Of a DNA stretch of 64,000 nucleotides, positions 15,985 through 24,259 are shown in pieces (within the stretch, counting starts at the first letter, position 1; every line of letters starts with the position of its first letter). The translations under genes were made by a program, and so were the position numbers. The DNA comes from Agromyces sp. Root81 (GTDB lineage: Bacteria; Actinomycetota; Actinomycetes; Actinomycetales; Microbacteriaceae): NCBI RefSeq assembly GCF_001429165.1, contig NZ_LMIR01000002.1, forward strand, positions 1,291,261 to 1,355,260. Reading direction: 5' to 3'. Under the pieces are notes generated by a model. The model did not search any database, had not been told where the DNA came from, and was given only the letters and a program-made list of their open reading frames with translations.

Positions 15985-16026
15985 CTTCTCAACACCCCGT
16001 GAACGTGTCAAGTCGAGGTGGGGAAA

Positions 16027-16047
16027 CTTGAGTGTACTCGACTCAAC
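16027..16047. promoter_or_regulatory. HAIR operator 2 (HspR site)
   Basis: CTTGAGT-N7-ACTCAAC matches the HAIR consensus with one mismatch in the last base. It lies 43 bp from operator 1 and about 115 bp upstream of the divergent M1 peptidase gene, so it could touch both transcription directions. Confidence 0.88.
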
Positions 16048-16114
16048 TCACAGCCGGTGCCCAGTATTCCCATGGGGGCTACCGGCGGCGTCCGGCCGCC
16101 CCTAGAGTTTCGCC

Positions 16115-16142
16115 CAACGCGTGAGGTGCAACGCGTGAGGCG
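16115..16142 (+). repeat. 14-bp tandem duplication upstream of the M1 peptidase
   Basis: Two adjacent 14-bp copies (CAACGCGTGAGGTG and CAACGCGTGAGGCG), followed by a partial third, lie directly before the peptidase ribosome site. They probably arose by slippage; each contains GTGAGG, weakly like a ribosome site. Confidence 0.75.
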
Positions 16143-16162
16143 CAACGATGAGGGGAGCAGTC

Positions 16163-17692
16163 GTGAACGGGAGACGCATGAAGCTGGTGGGCGGCCTCGC
16201 GGTCGCACTCGCGGTGGTCGGAGGGCTCGGGGCGACCGGAGCGGCCGCCGCACCAGGATCGCCGAACGGACCGCGGTACACGGCGGGCTCGCCAGGGGCC
16301 GGCGACACGTACTTCCCGAACGCCGGCAACGGCGGCTACGACGTGCAGCACTACGACCTCGACCTCACCTACGCGCCGCCCGAGGCCGACCCCGCGCCGC
16401 TCGTGGGGCAGCTCGACGGCACGGCCACGATCGACCTCGTCGCCACTCAAGACCTCGACCGGTTCAACCTCGACCTCCGCGGCATGGAGGTCGGTTCCCT
16501 GACCGTGAACGGCAAGCCCGCCACCGCCGTCGCGCCGCCGGCACCCGGGGCCGAGGTCGACGGGGCCGCGTACTGGCACGTGCAGAACGACGCCGACCGG
16601 ATCTGGGAGCTCACCGTGCAGCCGCGTCCGAAGCTCAAGGCCGGCGAGAGCGTGCAGCTCGTCATCGAGTACGGCGGCCAGACCGCGCGGCCGCTCGACA
16701 TCGAGGAGGCGCTCTACGGCTGGGTGACCACGCGCGACGGCGCCATGGTGGTCAGTGAGCCGGATGGCTCGATGACCTGGTATCCCGTCAGCGACCACCA
16801 GACCGACAAGGCGAGCTACAGCTTCGCGATCACCGTGCCCGAGGGCAAGGTCGCCGTGGCGAACGGCATGCAGCCGAAGCCCGAGGAGACGGCAGGCGGC
16901 TGGACCACCTGGTACTGGGATGCCCCCGACCAGCAGGCGAGCTACCTCACGACCGCGTCGGTCGGCGACTTCGACCTGCGCGACACGTACTACTCGGCGA
17001 GCGGCGTGCCGATCATCGACGCGGTCGACGCTGATGTGACTCCGGCGCGGCTTCTGGTGACGAACGCCAGCCTGGCGCGCCAGGTCGAGATGATCGACTT
17101 CTACGAGCAGTACTTCGGGGGATACCCGTTCGTCGCGTACGGCTCGATCGTCGACGACGACACGGTCTTCTACGCACTCGAGACGCAGACCCGCCCGGTC
17201 TACTCGCGACAGGCGAGCGAGGGCACCGTGGCGCACGAGCTCGCCCACCAGTGGTTCGGCGACGCGGTCAGCCCCGAACGCTGGCAGGACATCTGGCTCA
17301 ACGAGGGCTGGGCATCGTACGCGTCCTGGATGTGGGACGAACACGACGGCGGCGCGACGGTCCAGGAGTCGTACAACGAGTGGTACGCCTCCGAGGAGCC
17401 CGACAGCGAGTACTGGGACCTCCAGATCGGCGACCCGGGTCCGCTCGGACTGTTCCAGGACCCGGTCTACGACCGCGGCGCCGGCGCGCTCCACGCCCTC
17501 CGCCTCGAGCTCGGCGACGAGACGTTCTTCGCCGGCACTCAGCTCTGGCTCGAGCGGTACAACGACTCGGCCGGCACGGCCGAGGACTTCCAGGCGGTGT
17601 TCGAGGAGGTATCGGGCGAAGACCTCGACGGCTTCTTCCAGACCTGGCTGTACGAGCAGGCGAAGCCGCCGGCCACCTGGACCACGCCGTAG
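16163..17692 (+). CDS. Secreted M1-family metallopeptidase (aminopeptidase N-like)
   Basis: A 509-residue zinc peptidase. A signal peptide (about 6-32, LVGGLAVALAVVGGLGATGAAAA) is followed by the M1 N-terminal beta domain and the gluzincin catalytic domain, with HELAHQW (His358, Glu359, His362) and the third zinc ligand in NEGWA (Glu381). The first part of the catalytic domain has YALETQTRP where many M1 enzymes have GAMEN. No long C-terminal helical domain exists, so it is a short secreted M1 form. The GTG at 16163 follows GGGGAG with 5 bases; ATGs at 16148 and 16178 are alternatives. It diverges from dnaK across the HAIR sites. Confidence 0.88.
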   Translation: MNGRRMKLVGGLAVALAVVGGLGATGAAAAPGSPNGPRYTAGSPGAGDTYFPNAGNGGYDVQHYDLDLTYAPPEADPAPLVGQLDGTATIDLVATQDLDRFNLDLRGMEVGSLTVNGKPATAVAPPAPGAEVDGAAYWHVQNDADRIWELTVQPRPKLKAGESVQLVIEYGGQTARPLDIEEALYGWVTTRDGAMVVSEPDGSMTWYPVSDHQTDKASYSFAITVPEGKVAVANGMQPKPEETAGGWTTWYWDAPDQQASYLTTASVGDFDLRDTYYSASGVPIIDAVDADVTPARLLVTNASLARQVEMIDFYEQYFGGYPFVAYGSIVDDDTVFYALETQTRPVYSRQASEGTVAHELAHQWFGDAVSPERWQDIWLNEGWASYASWMWDEHDGGATVQESYNEWYASEEPDSEYWDLQIGDPGPLGLFQDPVYDRGAGALHALRLELGDETFFAGTQLWLERYNDSAGTAEDFQAVFEEVSGEDLDGFFQTWLYEQAKPPATWTTP

Positions 17693-17786
17693 GCGACCAC
17701 CTCGATGACCCGCTCGTCGGAGGTCGGCGGAAGCGCGCAGGTGTTCAGCTGCGAGACGAGGAGATGCGTTCGAGTAGATTCGCATC

Positions 17787-18464
17787 GTGACCCGCCGCTC
17801 CCCGACGATCTTCGCCTACACGGTCGCAATGCCATGCGTCCTCACCCTCACTATCGCCCTCAGCGGATGCAGTCAGCCCGACGCTCAACCGAACGAGATC
17901 GATGCAGCACGCCTCGTCGCGCTCGAGGCGAACGAACCGTTCGATGTCGGCGCGTACGGCGCCGAGTGGATATCCCGACCCGCGCGAGCAGCACCGGCAT
18001 CCGTCAATGCCCTCGCCTCGCGTGGCCGGATCGGCATGGAGTTCGAGCTGGACGATATCCAGCCCGCGGCCGAAATGGATGAGCCGTGGGCACGCACCTT
18101 TCCCCTCGGCCGCGCACTTTTCGCCGAAGTTCGTGCGAATGGATGGGAGCCCATCGCCGTCTCCTGCACGGCACCCGACCACCCCGGAGCCCGTGGCGAA
18201 CTCGGCACCATCGAGATCTCGGCCACCAAACGCATCGATGACCACGACGCGATTTCAACCATCTGGGTCGGCGCCGGCGACCACGCCGGTGAGATCGTCG
18301 CGGCCCGCGGCGAGGCCGCAGTGCCGTTCCACACCGAGAGTCCCGACCCCTGGGGGGCAGTCCCTCTCGATGGGCCAACCTGCCTCGACACCGATGCACC
18401 ACCTGCGAAGACCGTGAGTTCCGGAGCAGCGCCGCAGGACCTGTCCACTGTGCGCGCCGACTGA
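17787..18464 (+). CDS. Lipoprotein of unknown function
   Basis: A 225-residue protein with a lipoprotein signal peptide ending in the lipobox LSGC (Cys31), so it should be anchored outside the membrane. The mature part has no recognised domain; it contains three further cysteines and a region ISATKRIDDHDAISTIWVGAGD that looks like a beta-hairpin. It starts with GTG at 17787. It ends 1 bp before the stop of the convergent peptidase-domain gene; the small hairpin GACTG-AAT-CAGTC covers the junction. The tail-to-tail position next to that cassette is suggestive but proves no link. Confidence 0.75.
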   Translation: MTRRSPTIFAYTVAMPCVLTLTIALSGCSQPDAQPNEIDAARLVALEANEPFDVGAYGAEWISRPARAAPASVNALASRGRIGMEFELDDIQPAAEMDEPWARTFPLGRALFAEVRANGWEPIAVSCTAPDHPGARGELGTIEISATKRIDDHDAISTIWVGAGDHAGEIVAARGEAAVPFHTESPDPWGAVPLDGPTCLDTDAPPAKTVSSGAAPQDLSTVRAD

Positions 18465-18465
18465 A

Positions 18466-20100
18466 TCAGTCCGCCGGCACCGCCGCTCCGTAGATCGACT
18501 TCCACCACCCGTACGCACCCTGCGGAGCACCGCTCGCGGCCTCGTCGATCGGTACCGTCCGTACCTCGCCCTCCCACGGCTCGTAGAACTGTAGTTCGTC
18601 GCCGTTGTGGCCGACGAGCAGCACGTAGTGCCGCGGAACACCGGTGTCATCGCCCACCAGGAACGGCACCGGCGTTCCCGAGTCGACCGCCGTGATCGCC
18701 CGGCCGATGAGGGCCTGCGCGTCACTGTCCGGACCGATCAGGCTGTACTCCAAATCGACATCGGCATCGAGGATCCTGGAAACCTCATCCCCGTATCCCC
18801 ACGGTGCCGAGCCGAGCCAGGTCCCGGGCCAAAGGGTGAACTTGTTCGTCTGGATCCGGATCTCCTCCTGCAAGAACCGAAGCCGCTCGGCCGAGGTCAG
18901 TCCCGCCTCGGGAAGCCGATCGATCAGTGTGACGTCCGACACATAGTCAGGAACGTACCCATCAACGAACTCGCCCTCGGCGATGAGCAGGGCGAGGAAT
19001 GGGTCGCGCTGGGCGGCGAGCATCAGGAGCGACGACGACCCGCACGTCGTGTTCGTCATCTGCGTGACGACCGTGCCGTCAGGCGTCGTCAGCGAGCTCC
19101 ACTCGGCGGCGTCCTCGTTCGTGATCTCGGGAAGCCCGAGCCCCGCGACTGCCTGGATCTGCTTCTGCGTCATGGTCCGCAGCTTCAGCGCCAGCGCAAG
19201 TGTGAGCGCGAGCCCCGCGCCGGTCGCGAGCGCGGCGATGATGATCTGACGCTCATCGGGCGCCTCTGCCGTGTCGAGCGCAGCATCCAGGCGCTTCCGC
19301 TCCGCCTCGCTCAGCTCGTCTCGAGCGGCGAGGTAGGCCACCCACTCGTCGTGGGAGACGACGGCTCGATCGGGGTCGCCGATGCCATCGGCCAAGGCGA
19401 GTATTCCGTCGACGATGTTCACCGTGCGCGAGGTGGGAAGCCCACACAGCCTCGCATACCCGGACGCATCCGTGAATGCGAAGCGGAGCCGCCGCTCGGC
19501 CTCGATTACCGTGCCGAGTGCATCTCGGCACGCGATCAGCGCCGCCCTCGCTTCGTCGTAGACGTTGTGAAGCGCGATCATCGTGGCGGCGCAGTGCGAA
19601 TCGTCCCAGTCGGCTGGCGGCGCTGACACCGTGAACGCGTCACCGCGCGCCGACCTCATTCCCGCCGCGTGGCGATCGAAACGCGACTGACCGTCGTCGA
19701 GCTCGTCCGCGTAGGCTTTGAGCGCGTCGGCGATGACGCGGATGCCGCGGGCCTCAAGCCCGGCAAGACCGATGAACGCGCGCACGCGTGTGGCAGCAGT
19801 GCGGCCGGCCGCGGCGTCCAGCCCCGCTTCGACGTCGCTGGCACGCCCCTCGAGCGCGGTCGCCTGCGCATCGAGCTCTTCGGCGACGTCCTCGTAGGAT
19901 TCGGCGCTCCGCTGCACGCTATCCGGTGAACCGCCTGGCCGCAGTAGGTGGTCGCCGGTCCACGTGCGCGCCAGGTCTTCGAGCGTGCCCAGGGCGGTCA
20001 GCACGCCGACCGCCGACGGAGATCTTGGCAGCAGACTCAAGACGTTGTCGATCGCTGCGACGCGATCGGTGCACTCGTCATATCGATCCTGCAGGTTCAT
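18466..20100 (-). CDS. Helical, membrane-anchored protein with a C39-like cysteine peptidase domain
   Basis: A 544-residue protein. Residues 1-285 are mostly helical, like the secretion-targeting heads of type VII-associated proteins (two long helices around 62-140 and 165-210). A hydrophobic segment at 286-306 (IIIAALATGAGLALTLALAL) is a probable membrane anchor. The C-terminal part (about 340-544) has a cysteine-peptidase pattern: TTCGSSSLLML with Cys353, RHYVLLVGHNG with His491, and FYEPWEG at the place where peptidase C39-like folds have N/D-P-W. This suggests a papain-fold peptidase, perhaps with Glu507 as third residue. The start at 20100 overlaps the upstream small gene (ATGA). No close named family is recognised. 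Confidence 0.72.
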   Translation of the reverse strand: MNLQDRYDECTDRVAAIDNVLSLLPRSPSAVGVLTALGTLEDLARTWTGDHLLRPGGSPDSVQRSAESYEDVAEELDAQATALEGRASDVEAGLDAAAGRTAATRVRAFIGLAGLEARGIRVIADALKAYADELDDGQSRFDRHAAGMRSARGDAFTVSAPPADWDDSHCAATMIALHNVYDEARAALIACRDALGTVIEAERRLRFAFTDASGYARLCGLPTSRTVNIVDGILALADGIGDPDRAVVSHDEWVAYLAARDELSEAERKRLDAALDTAEAPDERQIIIAALATGAGLALTLALALKLRTMTQKQIQAVAGLGLPEITNEDAAEWSSLTTPDGTVVTQMTNTTCGSSSLLMLAAQRDPFLALLIAEGEFVDGYVPDYVSDVTLIDRLPEAGLTSAERLRFLQEEIRIQTNKFTLWPGTWLGSAPWGYGDEVSRILDADVDLEYSLIGPDSDAQALIGRAITAVDSGTPVPFLVGDDTGVPRHYVLLVGHNGDELQFYEPWEGEVRTVPIDEAASGAPQGAYGWWKSIYGAAVPAD

Positions 20101-20390
20101 GCCGCGCCTTCGGACCCCGCAGGGACGCTGATCTGTCGGAGGGTGCTGGCCACCCGCTGCAGGACTGCGGCGGGGTCCGCAACGGTGCCGAGCTCGCTGA
20201 GTACTCGGCGCACGGCCTCCCGCCCGTCGTCGGGCCCCTCGACGGCCGCGGAACCAAGGTCGATCACGGCAACGAGCCCCGCGAGTCGAACGCCGACACC
20301 GAGGCGATGTACGGTCGGCCAGGCAACCCCAGCACGCGCGAATTCCACGGCCCACCGGGCAATGTCCGCCGGTGCCGCCGGCGTCGCCAT
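20097..20390 (-). CDS. Small hypothetical protein, middle gene of the peptidase cassette
   Basis: A 97-residue, mostly helical protein without cysteine, signal peptide or membrane segment. Its start shares one base with the upstream stop (TGATG) and its stop overlaps the downstream start (ATGA), so it is coupled on both sides. A chaperone-like or partner role for the neighbouring WXG100-like and peptidase proteins would fit that layout, but nothing in the sequence proves it. It is too short to assign to a family by eye. Confidence 0.68.
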   Translation of the reverse strand: MATPAAPADIARWAVEFARAGVAWPTVHRLGVGVRLAGLVAVIDLGSAAVEGPDDGREAVRRVLSELGTVADPAAVLQRVASTLRQISVPAGSEGAA

Positions 20391-20695
20391 CACAAGACCG
20401 CCGCCCGACGCCCGCCGCCGGGTTCGCGGCCCGAGGACGCGAGGTCGATGTCGAGGTTCTGGAACGCCGTGAGGTCGTCCTCGATCTCCTGCGCCATCTG
20501 CATGAGGCCGTCTCCGACTGTGCGGAACTCCTCGACCCAGACGGCGGTCGCCGCCGTCGCCTCGTCCTTCAGTTCGGGACCGAGTCCGCCGATAGCGAGC
20601 ACTGTTCCGTGCAACGCCCACGCCGATGCGGTGAGGCGGAGTTGTTCCACGGCGACGTCGACCTGCGACTCGTCGATCCTCACCGAATCCGTCAT
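20390..20695 (-). CDS. EspC/WXG100-like small helical protein
   Basis: A 101-residue protein built as a helical hairpin: DESQVDVAVEQLRLTASAWA, a glycine-containing turn (AIGGLGPE), then ATAVWVEEFRTVGDGLMQMA and a polar tail. Length and the opening VRID-x-x-x-VDVA-x-x-LR resemble EspC/DUF2580 and WXG100-type partners of type VII secretion, though the strict W-x-G is missing. The start at 20695 follows GGAGG with a 5-base gap. It heads the three-gene cassette. No ESX secretion genes lie in the window, so any secretion machinery must be elsewhere. Confidence 0.66.
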   Translation of the reverse strand: MTDSVRIDESQVDVAVEQLRLTASAWALHGTVLAIGGLGPELKDEATAATAVWVEEFRTVGDGLMQMAQEIEDDLTAFQNLDIDLASSGREPGGGRRAAVL

Positions 20696-20826
20696 TTCGC
20701 CCTCCACTCGGCACGGTCAGTGCACACCCTCTCACATCGGACCACGCCACGACATGGGGACCGCTGCCCGTCCGACGAGCGGACATGGTGGGGCGGGTGA
20801 CAGCTGCCCGATGTGCCGCAGCGCCC

Positions 20827-22410
20827 TCAGCCGAGCATCGTCCCCTCGGCGGACGCCGAGGACTTCGGATCGGGCAGCCGGCGCATCCTGAACGCATTCG
20901 CGATGCCGAGGAGACCCGCGAGGATCGGCACGAGCAGGGCCACCTGCAGCGCGATGAATCGCGAGTCGGTGTTGATGCGCAGGATCTCCTCCTGCACGGC
21001 GGGCGTCTGATCGACGAGCAGCTCCTCGAGCCCGGTGTTGGTCATGATCTCGGCGTCCTCCTCGAGCACGGTGGAGACCTGCTGCTGCTCGTCGGGGCTG
21101 AGCACCGCGCTCGCCTCCGCACTCGCGGTGAACGTGAAGGCGAGCGTCGCAAGCATGATCGCACCGGCGAAGGCGAGACCGAACGAGAGGCCGAACGAGC
21201 CGGCAGCGGAGTTCACGCCGGCCGCCTCGCTGACCCGTTCGTCGGAGATCGGCGAGAGCGTGTAGTTGTTCAGCTGCGAGACGAGCAGGCCGAGCCCGCA
21301 ACCCGCGATGATGAGCGGGATCGTGAGATACCAGCCCGAGTCGGCGATCGGCACGATCGGCACGAGGATCGCGATGCCGATCACGACGAGGGCGAATCCC
21401 CACAGGATGATGCTCGCCGGGCGCCGCTTGAGGCCGCGACCGGCCAGCAGCGCGACGACGAACATGCTGAGCGACAGCGGCGCGATCGAGAGTCCCGCCT
21501 GCAGCGCGTTGTACTCGAACACCATCTGCAGGTAGATCGGAAGCACGATCATCGTGCCGCCGAGCGCGATCTGCTGCAGCAGCTGCCCACTCGCGCCGGA
21601 TCTGAACATCTTCGACTCGAAGAGCGTCGGATCGAGCAGCGTCGGCTTGCCGCGACGCTTGCGGCTGCGCAGCCAGAACACGAGGAGCCCGAGCCCGAGC
21701 ACCCCGATGCCGATGATCAGGCCGACGTAGCCGCCGCCCTCCTGCCAGACCAGGATGCCGGTGACGACGCCGCCCATGCCGACGATCGAGAGCAGTGCGC
21801 CGACGAGGTCGATCGATCGATCGCCGTGGTACGGCACGTCCTTCACGAGGCCGATGCCGGCGAGCACCACCGCGATGATCACCGCCTCGAGCGCGAACCC
21901 GACCCGCCAGGAGAGGAAGGTCGTGATGAACCCTCCGAGGAGCGGTCCGACGGCGGCGGCGATGGCGGCGGATGCCCCGACCAGCGCGTAGACCCGCTTC
22001 TGCTGGGCTCCCTCGAAGTTGCCGTGGATGAGCGACTGCATGGCGGGCAGCAGCAGCGAGGCGCCGATGCCGCCGATGATCGCCCAGAAGATGATGATCG
22101 CCGGGAGATCCTGCGCGAAGACCATCGCGATCGCCCCGACCGCGTAGCCGAGCAGGCCGAGGATGTAGGCGAGCTTGCGTCCGATGAGGTCGCCGGTCTT
22201 GCCGCCGATGAGGATGAATGCGGCGGAGACGAGCGCCTCCAGGGCGATCGCCCCCTGCACGCCGCTCACCGTGGTGTCGAGATCGCGCACCACCGCCGAG
22301 ATCGACACGTTCATGAGCGAGGTGTCGACGACCAGCACGAACATGGCCATCGCGAGCAGGAAGGCGAGTCGTCCGTTGAACCGCCCCCCGGCGGCCGAAG
22401 TCGGGTCCAT
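20827..22410 (-). CDS. DHA2-type MFS drug:H+ antiporter
   Basis: A 527-residue transporter with about 14 hydrophobic segments, as in the DHA2 (EmrB/QacA) group. Motif C-like sequences are VDTSLMNVSISAVVRDL in helix 1 and GPLLGGFITTFLSWR in helix 5; motif A is GGKTGDLIGRK. A large polar loop before the last helix (about 445-490) is glutamate and glutamine rich (LSPDEQQQVSTVLEEDAE). The substrate is unknown. No regulator is adjacent. A second transporter of the same group lies at 61060-62682. Confidence 0.88.
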   Translation of the reverse strand: MDPTSAAGGRFNGRLAFLLAMAMFVLVVDTSLMNVSISAVVRDLDTTVSGVQGAIALEALVSAAFILIGGKTGDLIGRKLAYILGLLGYAVGAIAMVFAQDLPAIIIFWAIIGGIGASLLLPAMQSLIHGNFEGAQQKRVYALVGASAAIAAAVGPLLGGFITTFLSWRVGFALEAVIIAVVLAGIGLVKDVPYHGDRSIDLVGALLSIVGMGGVVTGILVWQEGGGYVGLIIGIGVLGLGLLVFWLRSRKRRGKPTLLDPTLFESKMFRSGASGQLLQQIALGGTMIVLPIYLQMVFEYNALQAGLSIAPLSLSMFVVALLAGRGLKRRPASIILWGFALVVIGIAILVPIVPIADSGWYLTIPLIIAGCGLGLLVSQLNNYTLSPISDERVSEAAGVNSAAGSFGLSFGLAFAGAIMLATLAFTFTASAEASAVLSPDEQQQVSTVLEEDAEIMTNTGLEELLVDQTPAVQEEILRINTDSRFIALQVALLVPILAGLLGIANAFRMRRLPDPKSSASAEGTMLG

Positions 22411-22490
22411 GGCTCACTGAATCACATCGCGGCCCCCACCGGAAGAGCCTGTTCACGAGCCGTTCTCCTGCAGCAGCTACCGTGCGGGCC

Positions 22491-23117
22491 ATGTTGAAGC
22501 CGCCCTCCGACGACACCTCCGGCCGCGTCGTGCACCTGCTCGAGCGTTTCGACGCCTCCGAGAGTGCGCCGGAGTCGCTCCTGCTCCCGGTGCGGCTGGG
22601 TCCGGTCGGTCGGTCGCTGTTCGTCGTCGCGAACGTGGTCGCGACCATCGGCGCCGTCGCGGCCCTCGTGCTGCTCTGGTCCGGCCCGACGCCGGGATGG
22701 TGGTACGACGCGATCTTCACCGTCCTGGTCGGCTTCATCCCCGTCGTCCTCTGGGCGCTCCTGATCGGATCGGTCGCCGAGACGAGGAAGGACCGGGCGA
22801 TGCAGGAGACCTGGTCGGAACTCCGCGACCGGGCACGTGCAGAGCACGGCGATGTGCTCGCCCGGGACATCCGCCTCGCAGAGGACGGCTCGGTCTCGTC
22901 GTTCGAACTCACGGTGTCGGGGGCTGAATCGTCGACGTTCCGCGCTCAGTGGCGACCGCGCTCGGCGACGGGCCGCGGCCTGCTGCAGCCGCAGGTGCCG
23001 GGGATCGGCGCCCCGGTTCGGATCTGGCGCGCACCGGGGAATACGGGCGGTGTCGACCTGCCGGTCGTCGTCGAGGCGGCCGACCAGAGCGTCGTCACTT
23101 CGTCGGGCCACTCCTAG
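22491..23117 (+). CDS. Small membrane protein, paralogue A
   Basis: A 208-residue protein with two membrane helices (about 40-63 and 72-95) joined by a short loop with TPGWWYDAIF, then a soluble C-terminal domain of about 110 residues (DGSVSSFELTV, QPQVPGIGAPVRIWR). It is clearly homologous to the protein at 29202-29828 over its whole length. The start at 22491 is chosen because it aligns with the paralogue; an upstream GTG at 22482 is in frame. It lies immediately upstream of the peptide ABC operon. The function is unknown. Confidence 0.75.
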   Translation: MLKPPSDDTSGRVVHLLERFDASESAPESLLLPVRLGPVGRSLFVVANVVATIGAVAALVLLWSGPTPGWWYDAIFTVLVGFIPVVLWALLIGSVAETRKDRAMQETWSELRDRARAEHGDVLARDIRLAEDGSVSSFELTVSGAESSTFRAQWRPRSATGRGLLQPQVPGIGAPVRIWRAPGNTGGVDLPVVVEAADQSVVTSSGHS

Positions 23118-23274
23118 CGAATCGCGAATATTAGCAGCCTCCTGAATCAAGAGACGACACCCGAACAGGGGTGAGAATCACTCATTCTTTCATTTCGGAG
23201 GCTCAAGTCGCATTTTCTTCCGATATGTGATGTGATCTCGAAGCTGGCTCATTGCTGAGGGGAAGACGCGGACC
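23118..23274 (+). promoter_or_regulatory. AT-richer leader of the peptide ABC operon
   Basis: This 157-bp stretch is noticeably richer in A and T than its surroundings and must contain the promoter of the permease-ATPase-binding protein operon. It holds GCATTTTCTTCC at 23210-23221, repeated exactly before the binding-protein gene (27341-27352). Exact promoter hexamers are not clear. Confidence 0.5.
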
Positions 23275-24258
23275 TTGATCAAATACTTGGTGCGCCGCGC
23301 CATCGGCTGGGTGATGATGATCTTCGTCGCCACGAACCTCGCGTACTTCCTCTCGTGGGCGTACCTCGATCCGAAGAGCAACTACGTCGGCCGCCGCCCC
23401 CCGCTGTCGAACGATCAGATCGAGGCGATGCTCGAGCCGCGCAACCTCAGCGACTCGGTTCCGCTCATCGAGCGGTGGTGGACCTGGCTGACCGACATCC
23501 TGCTCCACTGGAACTGGGGCGTGAGTCCCGTCGGCGACCCCGTGAACGACCAGATCGCCTACCGGATGTGGGTGAGCGCCGAACTCGTGCTCGGCGCGAC
23601 GATCATCACGACCCTGCTCGGCATCGCCCTCGGCGTCTACACCGCCTCGCGGCAGTACAAGCTCGCCGACCGCATCGCCACCGGAACCTCGATCATCACA
23701 CTGAACATCCCGATCGTCGTCGCGGCCCTCGGAATCGTGCTGCTCGCCATCCAGTTCAACGACGCCGTCGGCACCCGCGTCTTCTACGTCACGGGGTCAT
23801 CGAGTCCGGGCGTGACCGGCTTCTTCCCGACACTCGTCGACGTCGCGCAGCACCTGATCCTGCCGACCTTCGCCCTCGTGCTCGTCGGGTACGCGGGCAT
23901 CCACTTCCTGCAGCGCTCGCTCCTGCTCGACAACATCAACGCCGACTACGTGCGCACCGCCCGTGCGAAGGGCCTCACGAAGTCGCAGGCGATCCGCCGC
24001 CACGCGCTGCGGACCTCGCTCATCCCCGTGACGACGCAGGTGGCGTTCTCGATTCCCGCGATCTTCACCGGCGCGATCCTGACCGAGACGATCTTCGGCT
24101 GGAACGGCATGGGCCGTTACTTCTCCGAGACGATCAGCACCAACGACATCCACGGCGCGGTGGCCATCGCCGCGTTCGGTGCCTTGATGACCGCGATCGG
24201 CGCGATGCTGGCCGACGTCGCGGTCGTCATCCTCGATCCTCGAGTGCGGGTGAGCTGA
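23275..24258 (+). CDS. Oligopeptide ABC transporter permease (DppB/OppB type)
   Basis: A 327-residue permease with six membrane helices. It opens with the typical IKYLVRRAIGWVMMIFVATN and has the ATPase-contact (EAA) loop ADYVRTARAKGLTKSQAIRRHALR, followed by TEIIFGWNGMGRY-like sequence (TETIFGWNGMGRY). Translation apparently begins with TTG at 23275, since that gives the conserved N terminus and GAGGGG lies about 11 bases upstream. A GTG at 23290 is a weaker alternative. It is the first gene of a four-gene peptide/nickel-type uptake operon. Confidence 0.93.
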   Translation: MIKYLVRRAIGWVMMIFVATNLAYFLSWAYLDPKSNYVGRRPPLSNDQIEAMLEPRNLSDSVPLIERWWTWLTDILLHWNWGVSPVGDPVNDQIAYRMWVSAELVLGATIITTLLGIALGVYTASRQYKLADRIATGTSIITLNIPIVVAALGIVLLAIQFNDAVGTRVFYVTGSSSPGVTGFFPTLVDVAQHLILPTFALVLVGYAGIHFLQRSLLLDNINADYVRTARAKGLTKSQAIRRHALRTSLIPVTTQVAFSIPAIFTGAILTETIFGWNGMGRYFSETISTNDIHGAVAIAAFGALMTAIGAMLADVAVVILDPRVRVS

Positions 24259-24259
24259 C

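Noticed and set aside
15841-16011. An N-terminal extension of DnaK to 682 residues
   Set aside because: It would run through the HAIR operator; the standard Hsp70 N terminus and AAGGAG place the start at 15840.
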